A stretch of 8,711 nucleotides of DNA. Source: JBEBBU01 sp041158225. Lineage in GTDB: Bacteria; Pseudomonadota; Gammaproteobacteria; Methylococcales; Methylococcaceae. The translations under genes were made by a program, and so were the position numbers. The notes beneath the pieces are model-generated. The model was not told the origin of the DNA, searched no databases, and saw only the letters and a list, made by a program, of their open reading frames with translations. Below are positions 1-5,903 of this stretch, one piece after another. The DNA lies in the NCBI GenBank assembly GCA_041158225.1, contig JBEBBU010000056.1:1-8711 (forward strand), given 5' to 3'. The number at the start of each line of letters is the position of its first letter. The stretch's first letter is position 1.

Positions 1-22
1 TCTGGTACAACATGTTACTGTA

Positions 23-51
23 TTGACCTATAAATAAAATTTAAATAATTT
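23..51 (+). promoter_or_regulatory. Candidate sigma70-type promoter for cbbR
   Basis: TTGACC at 23-28 resembles a -35 box. Seventeen bases later TAATTT at 46-51 is a weak -10 box in a very AT-rich stretch (29-54). The spacing is ideal and the position suits a transcript for the cbbR gene starting at 80. The AT-rich stretch also contains TTAAAT-A-ATTTAA (41-53), so by-chance matches are easy here. The assignment is inference from consensus only. Confidence 0.35.
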
Positions 52-66
52 AATGGTCTCCATTAA
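50..66. promoter_or_regulatory. Perfect 7-bp inverted repeat, candidate operator upstream of cbbR
   Basis: TTAATGG (50-56), spacer TCT, then CCATTAA (60-66): both 7-base arms match perfectly. It lies 13 bases before the cbbR start codon and just after the candidate -10 box, where a bound protein could block or adjust transcription. LysR regulators commonly bind near their own promoters, so autoregulation is possible. It does not fit the TNA-N7/8-TNA pattern I recall for CbbR boxes, so the binding protein is unknown. A transcript-level hairpin next to the ribosome binding site is an alternative. Confidence 0.45.
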
Positions 67-79
67 TCAGGGTAAATGA

Positions 80-994
80 ATGAATGTAAGCCTACGCCAG
101 CTCAGGCTGTTTGAATCCGTAGCCCGTCATCTGAGTTTTACCCGTGCAGCCAATGAAATGCACCTGACACAGCCGGCAGTGTCCATACAGATCAGGCAAC
201 TGGAAGAAAATGTCGGTATGCCTTTATTCGAGCAGATTGGCAAGCGTATCTATCTGACCGAAATGGGATCTGTGCTGCAAGCCACCTGTCGGACCATCCT
301 TGGAGAACTGGACCGTTTTGAAATGGAGGTGGCTGATCGGCAGGGGCTTAAGCAGGGGCAACTGCGTCTGGGGGTCACGACCACAGCCAAGTATTTTGTA
401 CCCGCTGTTCTTGGTGTTTTCTGCCAGCAATATCCTGGTGTCGAGATCCTGCTCAAGGTCAGTAACCAGCAGGCGTTGCTGGAACGTCTGGCACGCAACG
501 AGGATGATCTTTACATTCTTGGAAGGCCACCTCAGGAGCTTTCAGTCACAGCCATACCCTTCATGGATAATCCACTGGTCATGCTGGCGCATCCTGCACA
601 CCCCATGGCAGGTGAGCAATGTATTCCTCCTGAGCGCTTTGCAGAGGAATGGTTCCTGATGCGGGAACCTGGCTCAGGTACGCGTGATGCCACGGAAAAG
701 TTTTTTGACCAGTATGGTTTCCGCTTGAAAGAACGTCTTACCTTAGGGAGCAATGAAGCTATCAAGCAGGCGGTGATGGCGCAGCTTGGGGTGGCGGTAC
801 TGTCCAGAAGCACGGTGGGTCTGGAAACCGAGGTAGGCAGGCTGGTCATGCTGGATGTACAGGGTTTTCCCATTCCACGTCAGTGGTATATCGTCTATCC
901 TGCCGACAAGCGGCTTTCCGTGGTCGCGGATACGTTTTGCCAGAGCCTGCAGGATCAGGTTGCACCTGAGCAAGTACATCAGGAGGACTCTTGA
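80..994 (+). CDS. cbbR: CbbR-like LysR-family transcriptional regulator
   Basis: A 304-residue LysR-type regulator of normal family length. The N-terminal winged helix-turn-helix spans about residues 3-62, with the typical stretch AANEMHLTQPAVS followed by LEENVGMPLFEQ. The effector-binding domain runs from about residue 93 to the end. GVTTTAKYFVP (98-108), ILGRPP (146-151) and REPGSGTR (195-202) are the pattern of CbbR/CfxR, the activators of Calvin-cycle (cbb) operons that respond to metabolites such as PEP, NADPH or RuBP in characterised species. The start at 80 is supported by AGGG at 69-72, seven bases upstream. No cbb gene lies in the window; cbbR is often divergent from its target, which could lie to the left of position 1. 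It converges with ppc, so ppc is not in its operon. The family call is strong; the claim that it controls RuBisCO is inference. Confidence 0.9.
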   Translation: MNVSLRQLRLFESVARHLSFTRAANEMHLTQPAVSIQIRQLEENVGMPLFEQIGKRIYLTEMGSVLQATCRTILGELDRFEMEVADRQGLKQGQLRLGVTTTAKYFVPAVLGVFCQQYPGVEILLKVSNQQALLERLARNEDDLYILGRPPQELSVTAIPFMDNPLVMLAHPAHPMAGEQCIPPERFAEEWFLMREPGSGTRDATEKFFDQYGFRLKERLTLGSNEAIKQAVMAQLGVAVLSRSTVGLETEVGRLVMLDVQGFPIPRQWYIVYPADKRLSVVADTFCQSLQDQVAPEQVHQEDS

Positions 995-1164
995 TGCACA
1001 GTGACGGGTTCAGGTTGCAACCTCAGTCCATATTTCAGCCAGTATTTCTCATCCCAGCTGCAATGGCATTAATGCTCCTGAGGATGGGTTTGTCCCAGGC
1101 GTTGTCATCAGCGCCAGCTGTTTCTGATGCCCTGAGTTTTTTCAGGAGAGCTGTCTGTATGTAG
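994..1164 (+). CDS. Possible 56-residue ORF coupled to cbbR and antisense to the ppc end
   Basis: The cbbR stop and an ATG share a base (TGATG, 992-996), and a perfect AGGAGG lies seven bases before that ATG (981-986). This is the layout of a translationally coupled gene. The frame runs 56 codons to TAG at 1162-1164, and its middle is hydrophobic (IFQPVFLIPAAMALMLL). From 1035 on it is antisense to the conserved C-terminal part of ppc, which is certainly real. The reading frame may therefore be a chance shadow, with AGGAGG simply encoding the Gln-Glu-Asp end of CbbR. Another possibility is that the start of a once longer downstream gene was left behind by a rearrangement. I do not recognise the peptide. 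Confidence 0.2.
   Translation: MHSDGFRLQPQSIFQPVFLIPAAMALMLLRMGLSQALSSAPAVSDALSFFRRAVCM
1012..1023. repeat. 12-bp perfect palindrome between cbbR and ppc
   Basis: AGGTTGCAACCT reads the same on both strands and lies in the 40-bp gap between the convergent ends of cbbR and ppc. As RNA it would give only a 4-bp stem with a 4-base loop, and no T-run follows on either strand, so it is a poor intrinsic terminator. It may be a protein site or chance. Confidence 0.25.
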
Positions 1165-3884
1165 TTGAGAGGACCGATAAAATTGTCCCGCCATGCCATG
1201 GAATAATCCAGTACCTGATGATCTTCAAGCAGCCTTTCCGTACAGGCTATCCTGAGTACCCATTCCACACAGGTATGGTATTCCTGGGCAATCATGGACC
1301 ATATGTGCTCGGCCATAGCGTGGTCATCACAAAGTCCTGCATATTCCCTCGCAATCGCTATGTCAGTTTTGCGCAGCGCCATCTGGGCATTGCTCAGGAG
1401 ATTGCGGAAGAAAGGCCAGTTCGCATACATTTCGCGCAGGAGCGCAAGTCGCTCTGGATCACTGCCCACCCATTCAGCCAGGCTGCTGCCTATACCGTAC
1501 CAGGCGGGAAAGGTCTGTCTGGACTGGGCCCATGAAAATATCCATGCAATGGCCCTGACTGACTTTTTCGATCGATCGCTCTGATTGCGGTGAGAGGGTC
1601 TTGAACCTATATTCATCCTGCTGATTTCCCTGAGGGGCGTCGACTGATAGAAGTAGTCCATGAATCCGGGTGTTTTTTCTGTCAGGTAGCGGTAGTGCTT
1701 CTCTCCAATCGCTGCCAGCTCAGCCATGACAGCAAGATAGCGCTCATCAGGTTGTGGTGTCGGCCTGACAAGGCCAAGACTGGTCTTGATAAGGCCGGTA
1801 ATACCCATGGTCAGTTCATAAACCGCTGTTTCCATATTGTTGTAACGATAGAAAAGGACCTCGCCCTGTTCGGTAAACTTGATACGTCCCTGTACTGTAT
1901 CGGGTGGTTGAGCCAGAATGGCTTCATGTGTCGGTCCGCCACCACGTCCGATGGTACCGCCCCGTCCATGAAAAATCCTGGATTCCAGCCCGTTGGCCCG
2001 GGTTTGTTTGACAATCATCTGCTGAGCCTTATAGAGTTCCCAGGCTGATGCCATGATGCCACCATCCTTGCTGGAATCCGAGTAGCCCAGCATGATTTCC
2101 TGGGTATTGCCTGATGCGCGGACAAGATCGATATAAACCTTCTGGGCGAACAGGCTGGCCAGTACTTCATCCATGCGATGAAGATCATCAATGGTTTCAA
2201 AAAGGGGGCTTACCTGAATATGGCAGAACCAGCGCCCTCCCAGATGTCCAAGCAGTCCACTCTGTTTGGCCAGTACCAGTACCTCAAGCACATGACTTGC
2301 CTGATGGGTCATGGAGATTACGTACTGTCCGAAGCATTCGGATCCAAGCATTCCCCTCATGGCCGCGATCACATCAAACACTTGCATGACTTCACGGGTG
2401 CTGGACGATACCCGGGAAGTATCGAGAGAAAATGCTTCTGGAAGTGACAGCAGTCTGGCAAGTGTCTCCAGTCTTTCCTGTTCATCCATAGCCAGGTAGT
2501 CAATCCCGAGACTGGTATTGAGCAGTTCTGCAATGGCGGCGCTATGTCGCGATGACTCCTGTCTTATGTCAAGCTGCATGAGGTGAAAGCCAAAACTTTC
2601 GACAAGACGCATAAGATCAAGCAGTTCCCCGCCTGCTATTTCGCCATCACCGTGTTCTGTGAGTGACTGCTGGATACTGGCCAGATCAGCGTGAAAACTG
2701 CCAGCTGAGGGATAGGCCAGCTGATCGTGGCAGCTGATATGTTTCTTTCTGCCTGCAAGCACTTTCCTGAGGGTACGCTCAAGACGATAACGCATCAGAT
2801 ACAGTTTATGGCGGTAGGGCTCCTGAATGAACTGCATTTCAGCCAGATTCAGGTCAGGTTCAAGTGCAAACTGTTGCCTGTCCTGTTCCAGCCGCTGTAC
2901 AAAATCGTCAGAGAAGCTGGCAAGGCCTGTTGAATGGCAGAGTTGAGACCTGAGCGCATCAATTCTGCGGATATACTCCTGAAACACGGTTTGTGCCTGC
3001 ATCAGCAGCGCCTGTTCAGTGGTGCCGGCGGTGACATTGGGATTGCCGTCCCTGTCTCCGCCAATCCAGGAGCCAAAGCGTATGAAGCTGGGTAGTACCA
3101 GTTCCTGGATGCCATCCTGACCATAGACATCATGCAGCGCCTGATCCATGTGACGATAGGTGCGGGTTATGGCATCAAATAGTGATAATGTGAAGAAATA
3201 AAGTCCGGTATCAATTTCATCCTCGACACCCATGCTTTTGGCACGAACCTCGTCCGTTTGCCAGAGTACCTGAACCTGCTGCTGCATTCTGGCGAGTGCC
3301 TTTTTGCGTTCAGCAGTCCTGTGGCCAGCTCGCAGAATCTGCTCCTGTGAAAGGAATATATTCCTCAGTATGCTTTTGATGATGCGCCGTTTGGCCTCTG
3401 TCGGGTGTGCCGTCATGACAGGCTGATAAAGCAGGCCGCTGAAAACCTGGCGCAGCTGATCGGCCTGAATACCCTGGTTTTTAAGCTGCCTGAAGGTGTC
3501 ATGGAAAGAACCGGGCAGCGGGCTGCTGTCATGCTCGCCATGTTCGCGTCTTTGCTGGAGCGAGACGGATTCCTCGACAATATTCAGCAGACTGAAGTAA
3601 AGGTTGAATACCCTGATCAGCTGGCTGAGTTCGCCAGGATTCATGGTGTCGATAAGTTCTCTGATTTTCCTGAGCCTGGAGCGGCTTCCGTCCCTTTTCA
3701 GACTGGCATAGGATTTTTGCAGGCATTCTGCCTGACGTGATGCCCAGCCTGATCCCTGGGATTCAAGAACCCTGTTCAGGACAGCCGTCATGATACGGAT
3801 GGCTCTTCCCAGTTCTTTCTCATGGATGTGCCATCTGCCAGAATCGGTCAGCTCGGGTGCTGGATGCAGCGGGTGAATGTTCAT
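1035..3884 (-). CDS. ppc: Phosphoenolpyruvate carboxylase
   Basis: Cytoplasmic enzyme that carboxylates PEP with bicarbonate to oxaloacetate and phosphate, refilling the TCA cycle. The protein has 949 residues, somewhat longer than the E. coli enzyme (883). Signature blocks occur in order: VMTAHPTE with catalytic His160 (156-163), GGDRDGNP (275-282), GYSDSSKDGG (600-609), the glycine-rich loop HGRGGTIGRGGGPTH (639-653), GSRPSHR (760-766), RKTD (838-841) and WRD (898-900) near the aspartate-inhibition site of the E. coli enzyme, and the invariant C-terminus MRNTG. The frame is intact. The GSRP block differs from the GSRPAKR of E. coli and is followed by a basic, serine-rich stretch (NQSDRSKKSVRAIAW). 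The start codon overlaps the carbonic anhydrase stop as ATGA, with AAGGAG about 11 bases upstream, so translation is probably coupled. The upstream partner would supply the bicarbonate. No intrinsic terminator is visible after the stop. Confidence 0.98.
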   Translation of the reverse strand: MNIHPLHPAPELTDSGRWHIHEKELGRAIRIMTAVLNRVLESQGSGWASRQAECLQKSYASLKRDGSRSRLRKIRELIDTMNPGELSQLIRVFNLYFSLLNIVEESVSLQQRREHGEHDSSPLPGSFHDTFRQLKNQGIQADQLRQVFSGLLYQPVMTAHPTEAKRRIIKSILRNIFLSQEQILRAGHRTAERKKALARMQQQVQVLWQTDEVRAKSMGVEDEIDTGLYFFTLSLFDAITRTYRHMDQALHDVYGQDGIQELVLPSFIRFGSWIGGDRDGNPNVTAGTTEQALLMQAQTVFQEYIRRIDALRSQLCHSTGLASFSDDFVQRLEQDRQQFALEPDLNLAEMQFIQEPYRHKLYLMRYRLERTLRKVLAGRKKHISCHDQLAYPSAGSFHADLASIQQSLTEHGDGEIAGGELLDLMRLVESFGFHLMQLDIRQESSRHSAAIAELLNTSLGIDYLAMDEQERLETLARLLSLPEAFSLDTSRVSSSTREVMQVFDVIAAMRGMLGSECFGQYVISMTHQASHVLEVLVLAKQSGLLGHLGGRWFCHIQVSPLFETIDDLHRMDEVLASLFAQKVYIDLVRASGNTQEIMLGYSDSSKDGGIMASAWELYKAQQMIVKQTRANGLESRIFHGRGGTIGRGGGPTHEAILAQPPDTVQGRIKFTEQGEVLFYRYNNMETAVYELTMGITGLIKTSLGLVRPTPQPDERYLAVMAELAAIGEKHYRYLTEKTPGFMDYFYQSTPLREISRMNIGSRPSHRNQSDRSKKSVRAIAWIFSWAQSRQTFPAWYGIGSSLAEWVGSDPERLALLREMYANWPFFRNLLSNAQMALRKTDIAIAREYAGLCDDHAMAEHIWSMIAQEYHTCVEWVLRIACTERLLEDHQVLDYSMAWRDNFIGPLNYIQTALLKKLRASETAGADDNAWDKPILRSINAIAAGMRNTG

Positions 3885-4549
3885 ATGGCATTCATCTCCT
3901 TGGGTGGGCGCAGCGGATGATGAACTGTTTTTTCCATGCCTACCGGCAGAAACTGACGGGCTTCAGGAACGTAGCCAAAAATTTCTCCGGTCTCAATCTT
4001 GTAGACCCATCCATGAATACGCAAATTGCCTTTGGCCAGAGCGGCAGCCACGCATGGGTGAGTTCTGAGATTTTCCATCTGGGCCAGTACATTTTCCTGA
4101 ATGGAAATATTGAGCAGATCTGCTGCATCCCTTGAGGGATAGACTTCCCTTACTATCCGCCTTGTGGCTTCAGCATGTTCCAGCCAGCGGTTCAGCGCTG
4201 GAAAATCCGTGATTTTCTCAGGATTGAGCATGCCATCCATGGCGCCACAATGTGAATGGCCGCAAACAATCACATCCCGGACGGCAAGTCCCTTGACTGC
4301 AAATTCGATGGTAGCAGCCTCGCCTCCGGCAGAAGGACTGTAGGGAGGCACCAGATTGCCTGCATTGCGAAGAATGAAAAGATCACCTGGCTGGGTTTGC
4401 GTGAGCAGATTAGGATTGATACGGGAATCCGAGCAGGTAATGAACAGCGTTTCCGGATGTTGTCCCTCAGAGAGTCTTGCAAAGAGTTCCTGCTGTGAGC
4501 CAAAAACGCTCTGCTGGAAGTGGTGCAGTCCTTCAATCAGTTTTTGCAT
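3881..4549 (-). CDS. Beta-class carbonic anhydrase (CynT/IcfA type)
   Basis: Zinc enzyme interconverting CO2 and bicarbonate. At 222 residues it has the normal beta-class length. The zinc and catalytic residues are all present: CSDSR gives Cys39, the Asp41-Arg43 dyad, and GHSHCGAM gives His98 and Cys101. GDLFILRNAGNLVPPY (55-70), ENVLAQMENL and HGWVYKIETGEI are close to CynT-type enzymes rather than to the E. coli Can type. No signal peptide is visible, so it should be cytoplasmic. The start at 4549 has AGAGGG about nine bases upstream. The stop overlaps the ppc start by four bases, making this the first gene of a two-gene operon whose product feeds bicarbonate to PEP carboxylase. No cyanase or cyanate transporter gene is present, which argues against a cyanate-detoxification role here. 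Confidence 0.96.
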   Translation of the reverse strand: MQKLIEGLHHFQQSVFGSQQELFARLSEGQHPETLFITCSDSRINPNLLTQTQPGDLFILRNAGNLVPPYSPSAGGEAATIEFAVKGLAVRDVIVCGHSHCGAMDGMLNPEKITDFPALNRWLEHAEATRRIVREVYPSRDAADLLNISIQENVLAQMENLRTHPCVAAALAKGNLRIHGWVYKIETGEIFGYVPEARQFLPVGMEKTVHHPLRPPKEMNAI

Positions 4550-4672
4550 GATGATCTACCCTCTGTCGCTTATGAAGCAGTGATGTTATGGAAGCTCAAG
4601 AGTAAACGGGAGCTAAATCATAGTAAAATTGAATATATCTGATTAAAGGCAAGAAAAAATCAAAGTCATAGC
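4550..4672. promoter_or_regulatory. Divergent promoter region between carbonic anhydrase-ppc and nhaR
   Basis: This 123-bp gap separates two divergent genes and must hold both promoters. Positions 4614-4660 are AT-rich. They contain an imperfect inverted repeat, TAAATCA (4614-4620) and TGATTAA (4640-4646), with six of seven positions matching across a 19-base spacer, in the range LysR regulators use for dyad sites. TATATC at 4634-4639 on the plus strand and TATATT on the minus strand are possible -10 boxes, but no convincing -35 partner was found. By the usual LysR rule, NhaR may bind here and control both directions; this is inference. Confidence 0.4.
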
Positions 4673-5608
4673 ATGCAGAGAATCAACTACCATCACCTCT
4701 ATTACTTCTGGACTGTTGTCAATACTGGCGGTATTGCCCGAGCCTCGGAAAAACTTTACCTGACACAGCCGACCATCAGCGCCCAGATAGCGCAGTTCGA
4801 GCAGACCATCGGTCACTCGCTTTTTGAAAGAACAGGCAGAAGTCTGCTTCTGACCGATACCGGACGTGATGTTTTTGAGTATGCCGATGAGATTTTTTCC
4901 ATAGGGCGTGAACTGGTTCAGTATCTGAGCGGCCGTACATCAGGAAAAGGCTACCGTCTGAATGTCGGTATTGCGGATAACCTGCCTAAACTGCTGGTCA
5001 TGGAACTGCTGAAGCCTGCATTTCAGCTCCCGGTACCTGTAAGGCTAAACTGTCATGAAGACAAACCGGAGCGCCTGTTAAGTGAACTTGCCCTGCACGC
5101 TATTGATCTGGTGCTGACTACCGGGCCTCTGGCATTCAAACCAGCAGCAGGTGTTTTTGGTCATTTTGTGGCGGAATCGCCGATTGTCGTGTTTGGAACG
5201 ACCGAGCTTGCGCTTCAGTATCGCAGCCAGTTTCCAGAAAGCCTGAATGGGGCACCCTTCCTGATGCCGGCAGGGCATCCCGGCTTGCGCCAGGATCTGG
5301 ATCTATGGTGTGAGACTAACGGAATATGGCCGGAAATTCGCGCAGAAATAGCCGATAGCGCGCTTCTGAAAACTTTTGGCGGTGAAGGTATCGGCCTGTT
5401 TATGGCACCCAGTATTGTCGAGAATGTGGTATGCAGACAGTATGGTGTGGAAACGGTGGGTCGTATTGATGATATTTGCGAAAAATTTTATTTGTATACT
5501 GCTCACAGGAAAGTCAATCACCCGGCATTGAATGCAATTCTCGAGCATGCCACGACTGGATTGCGTGGGGTCGGGCCACGCGCTCCTGTCGCAGGGCCCG
5601 ACCTCTGA
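4673..5608 (+). CDS. nhaR: NhaR-like LysR-family transcriptional regulator
   Basis: A 311-residue LysR-type DNA-binding regulator. The opening INYHHLYYFWTV is the hallmark of NhaR, which in E. coli activates the Na+/H+ antiporter gene nhaA in response to sodium. The helix-turn-helix covers about residues 5-64 (ASEKLYLTQPTISAQIAQFE, then LFERTGRSLLLTDTG). The C-terminal sensor domain keeps NhaR-like blocks such as LNVGIADNLPKLLV (96-109), FLMPAGHP and ALLKTFGGEGIGLFMAPS. The last dozen or so residues (GVGPRAPVAGPDL) extend past the E. coli protein as I recall it and are encoded by a GC-rich inverted repeat. The start at 4673 has no good Shine-Dalgarno sequence but matches the family N-terminus. 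No antiporter gene is in the window. It is divergent from carbonic anhydrase-ppc, which may therefore be its target. The family call is strong; the effector and targets are unknown. Confidence 0.9.
   Translation: MQRINYHHLYYFWTVVNTGGIARASEKLYLTQPTISAQIAQFEQTIGHSLFERTGRSLLLTDTGRDVFEYADEIFSIGRELVQYLSGRTSGKGYRLNVGIADNLPKLLVMELLKPAFQLPVPVRLNCHEDKPERLLSELALHAIDLVLTTGPLAFKPAAGVFGHFVAESPIVVFGTTELALQYRSQFPESLNGAPFLMPAGHPGLRQDLDLWCETNGIWPEIRAEIADSALLKTFGGEGIGLFMAPSIVENVVCRQYGVETVGRIDDICEKFYLYTAHRKVNHPALNAILEHATTGLRGVGPRAPVAGPDL
5569..5603. repeat. GC-rich 9-bp inverted repeat at the nhaR 3' end
   Basis: GGTCGGGCC (5569-5577) and GGCCCGACC (5595-5603) are perfect complements around a 17-base loop, and would form a stable hairpin in the transcript. 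It lies inside the last codons of nhaR, just before the convergent small gene. No T-run follows on either strand, so it is not a textbook intrinsic terminator. It could protect mRNA ends, aid Rho-dependent termination, or be a remnant of a dispersed repeat. Confidence 0.5.
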
Positions 5609-5612
5609 GCGT

Positions 5613-5783
5613 TTAGAGCAGAATGACCAGAATGAGGAGAATGCCGGTAACCCAGTAAAGACGTGGTAGTCTGTTTTTCATGCCGGCAACGCTAATATCA
5701 TCCACCACCTTGAGCCACTGGATAGCGCACTCAGCATGGCGGCAACCTGCCGGTGGAGATGCTTTTTTTTGTTCTTCTGACAT
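5613..5783 (-). CDS. Small uncharacterised protein with a C-terminal membrane segment
   Basis: A 56-residue protein that I do not recognise. The start at 5783 is chosen because GGAG (5794-5791) lies seven bases upstream; an in-frame ATG 17 codons earlier (5834) has no such site. The N-terminal half is polar and carries CRHAEC (two Cys and one His at about residues 14-19). The middle (IQWLKVVDDISVAGMKNRLPR) is amphipathic and ends in basic residues. The last 15 or so residues (YWVTGILLILVILL) form one hydrophobic segment that runs to the very C-terminus, the layout of a tail-anchored inner-membrane protein. A run of eight A's falls in codons 5-7. Its 3' end lies four bases from the nhaR stop (convergent), and its 5' end faces the efflux operon. 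Good ribosome binding site and sensible protein layout support it; homology is unknown. Confidence 0.55.
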   Translation of the reverse strand: MSEEQKKASPPAGCRHAECAIQWLKVVDDISVAGMKNRLPRLYWVTGILLILVILL

Positions 5784-5903
5784 GGTTTTTCTCCGGTTCT
5801 TATAGTTATGCTGCCGTTTGTGCGGCATGATCATGTTAACACTTGCCGGAGCTGCGGTATGCAGGCTGATGGCTGTGCTGCATAATGCAGCAAATCATTA
5901 CGC
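5784..5903. promoter_or_regulatory. Divergent region between the small gene and the efflux operon
   Basis: A 120-bp gap that must carry promoters in both directions. Besides the 5876-5892 palindrome, it holds a small hairpin TGCCG-N6-CGGCA (5812-5827) and the 10-bp palindrome CATGATCATG (5826-5835). CATAAT at 5881-5886, inside the larger palindrome, matches five of six positions of a -10 box for the efflux operon, but no good -35 box lies 16-18 bases before it. TATAAG (5804-5799, minus strand) is a possible -10 box for the small gene, again without a clear -35. Confidence 0.35.
5876..5892. promoter_or_regulatory. Perfect 8-bp inverted repeat, candidate operator of the efflux operon
   Basis: TGCTGCAT and ATGCAGCA flank a single central A, making a 17-bp palindrome with no mismatch in either arm. 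It ends 11 bases before the outer-membrane factor start and overlaps the best -10 candidate, the standard place for a repressor site. RND operons are often controlled by TetR- or MarR-type repressors with dyads of this size. No such repressor gene is in the window, so the regulator would be encoded elsewhere or beyond the right edge. Confidence 0.45.

Noticed and set aside
1..13. Possible divergent gene starting at the left edge (ATG on the minus strand at 13-11)
   Set aside because: Only four codons are visible and no ribosome binding site lies at a normal distance, so a gene cannot be supported even though cbbR is often divergent from its target.
995..1034. Bidirectional intrinsic terminator between cbbR and ppc
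   Set aside because: The only symmetric element is AGGTTGCAACCT, which gives at most a 4-bp stem and has no T-run on either strand.
3405..3740. Plus-strand open frame of 111 codons within ppc
   Set aside because: It is antisense to conserved N-terminal ppc sequence, including its catalytic His region, has no recognisable domain, and fits a shadow frame.
3881..4549. Carbonic anhydrase as part of a cyanate-degrading (cyn) operon
   Set aside because: The protein is CynT-like, but no cyanase or cyanate transporter gene is nearby and the operon partner is ppc.
5763..5770. T8 run on the plus strand as an intrinsic terminator of nhaR
   Set aside because: It lies about 160 bases past the nhaR stop inside the small gene, and no GC-rich stem sits directly before it.
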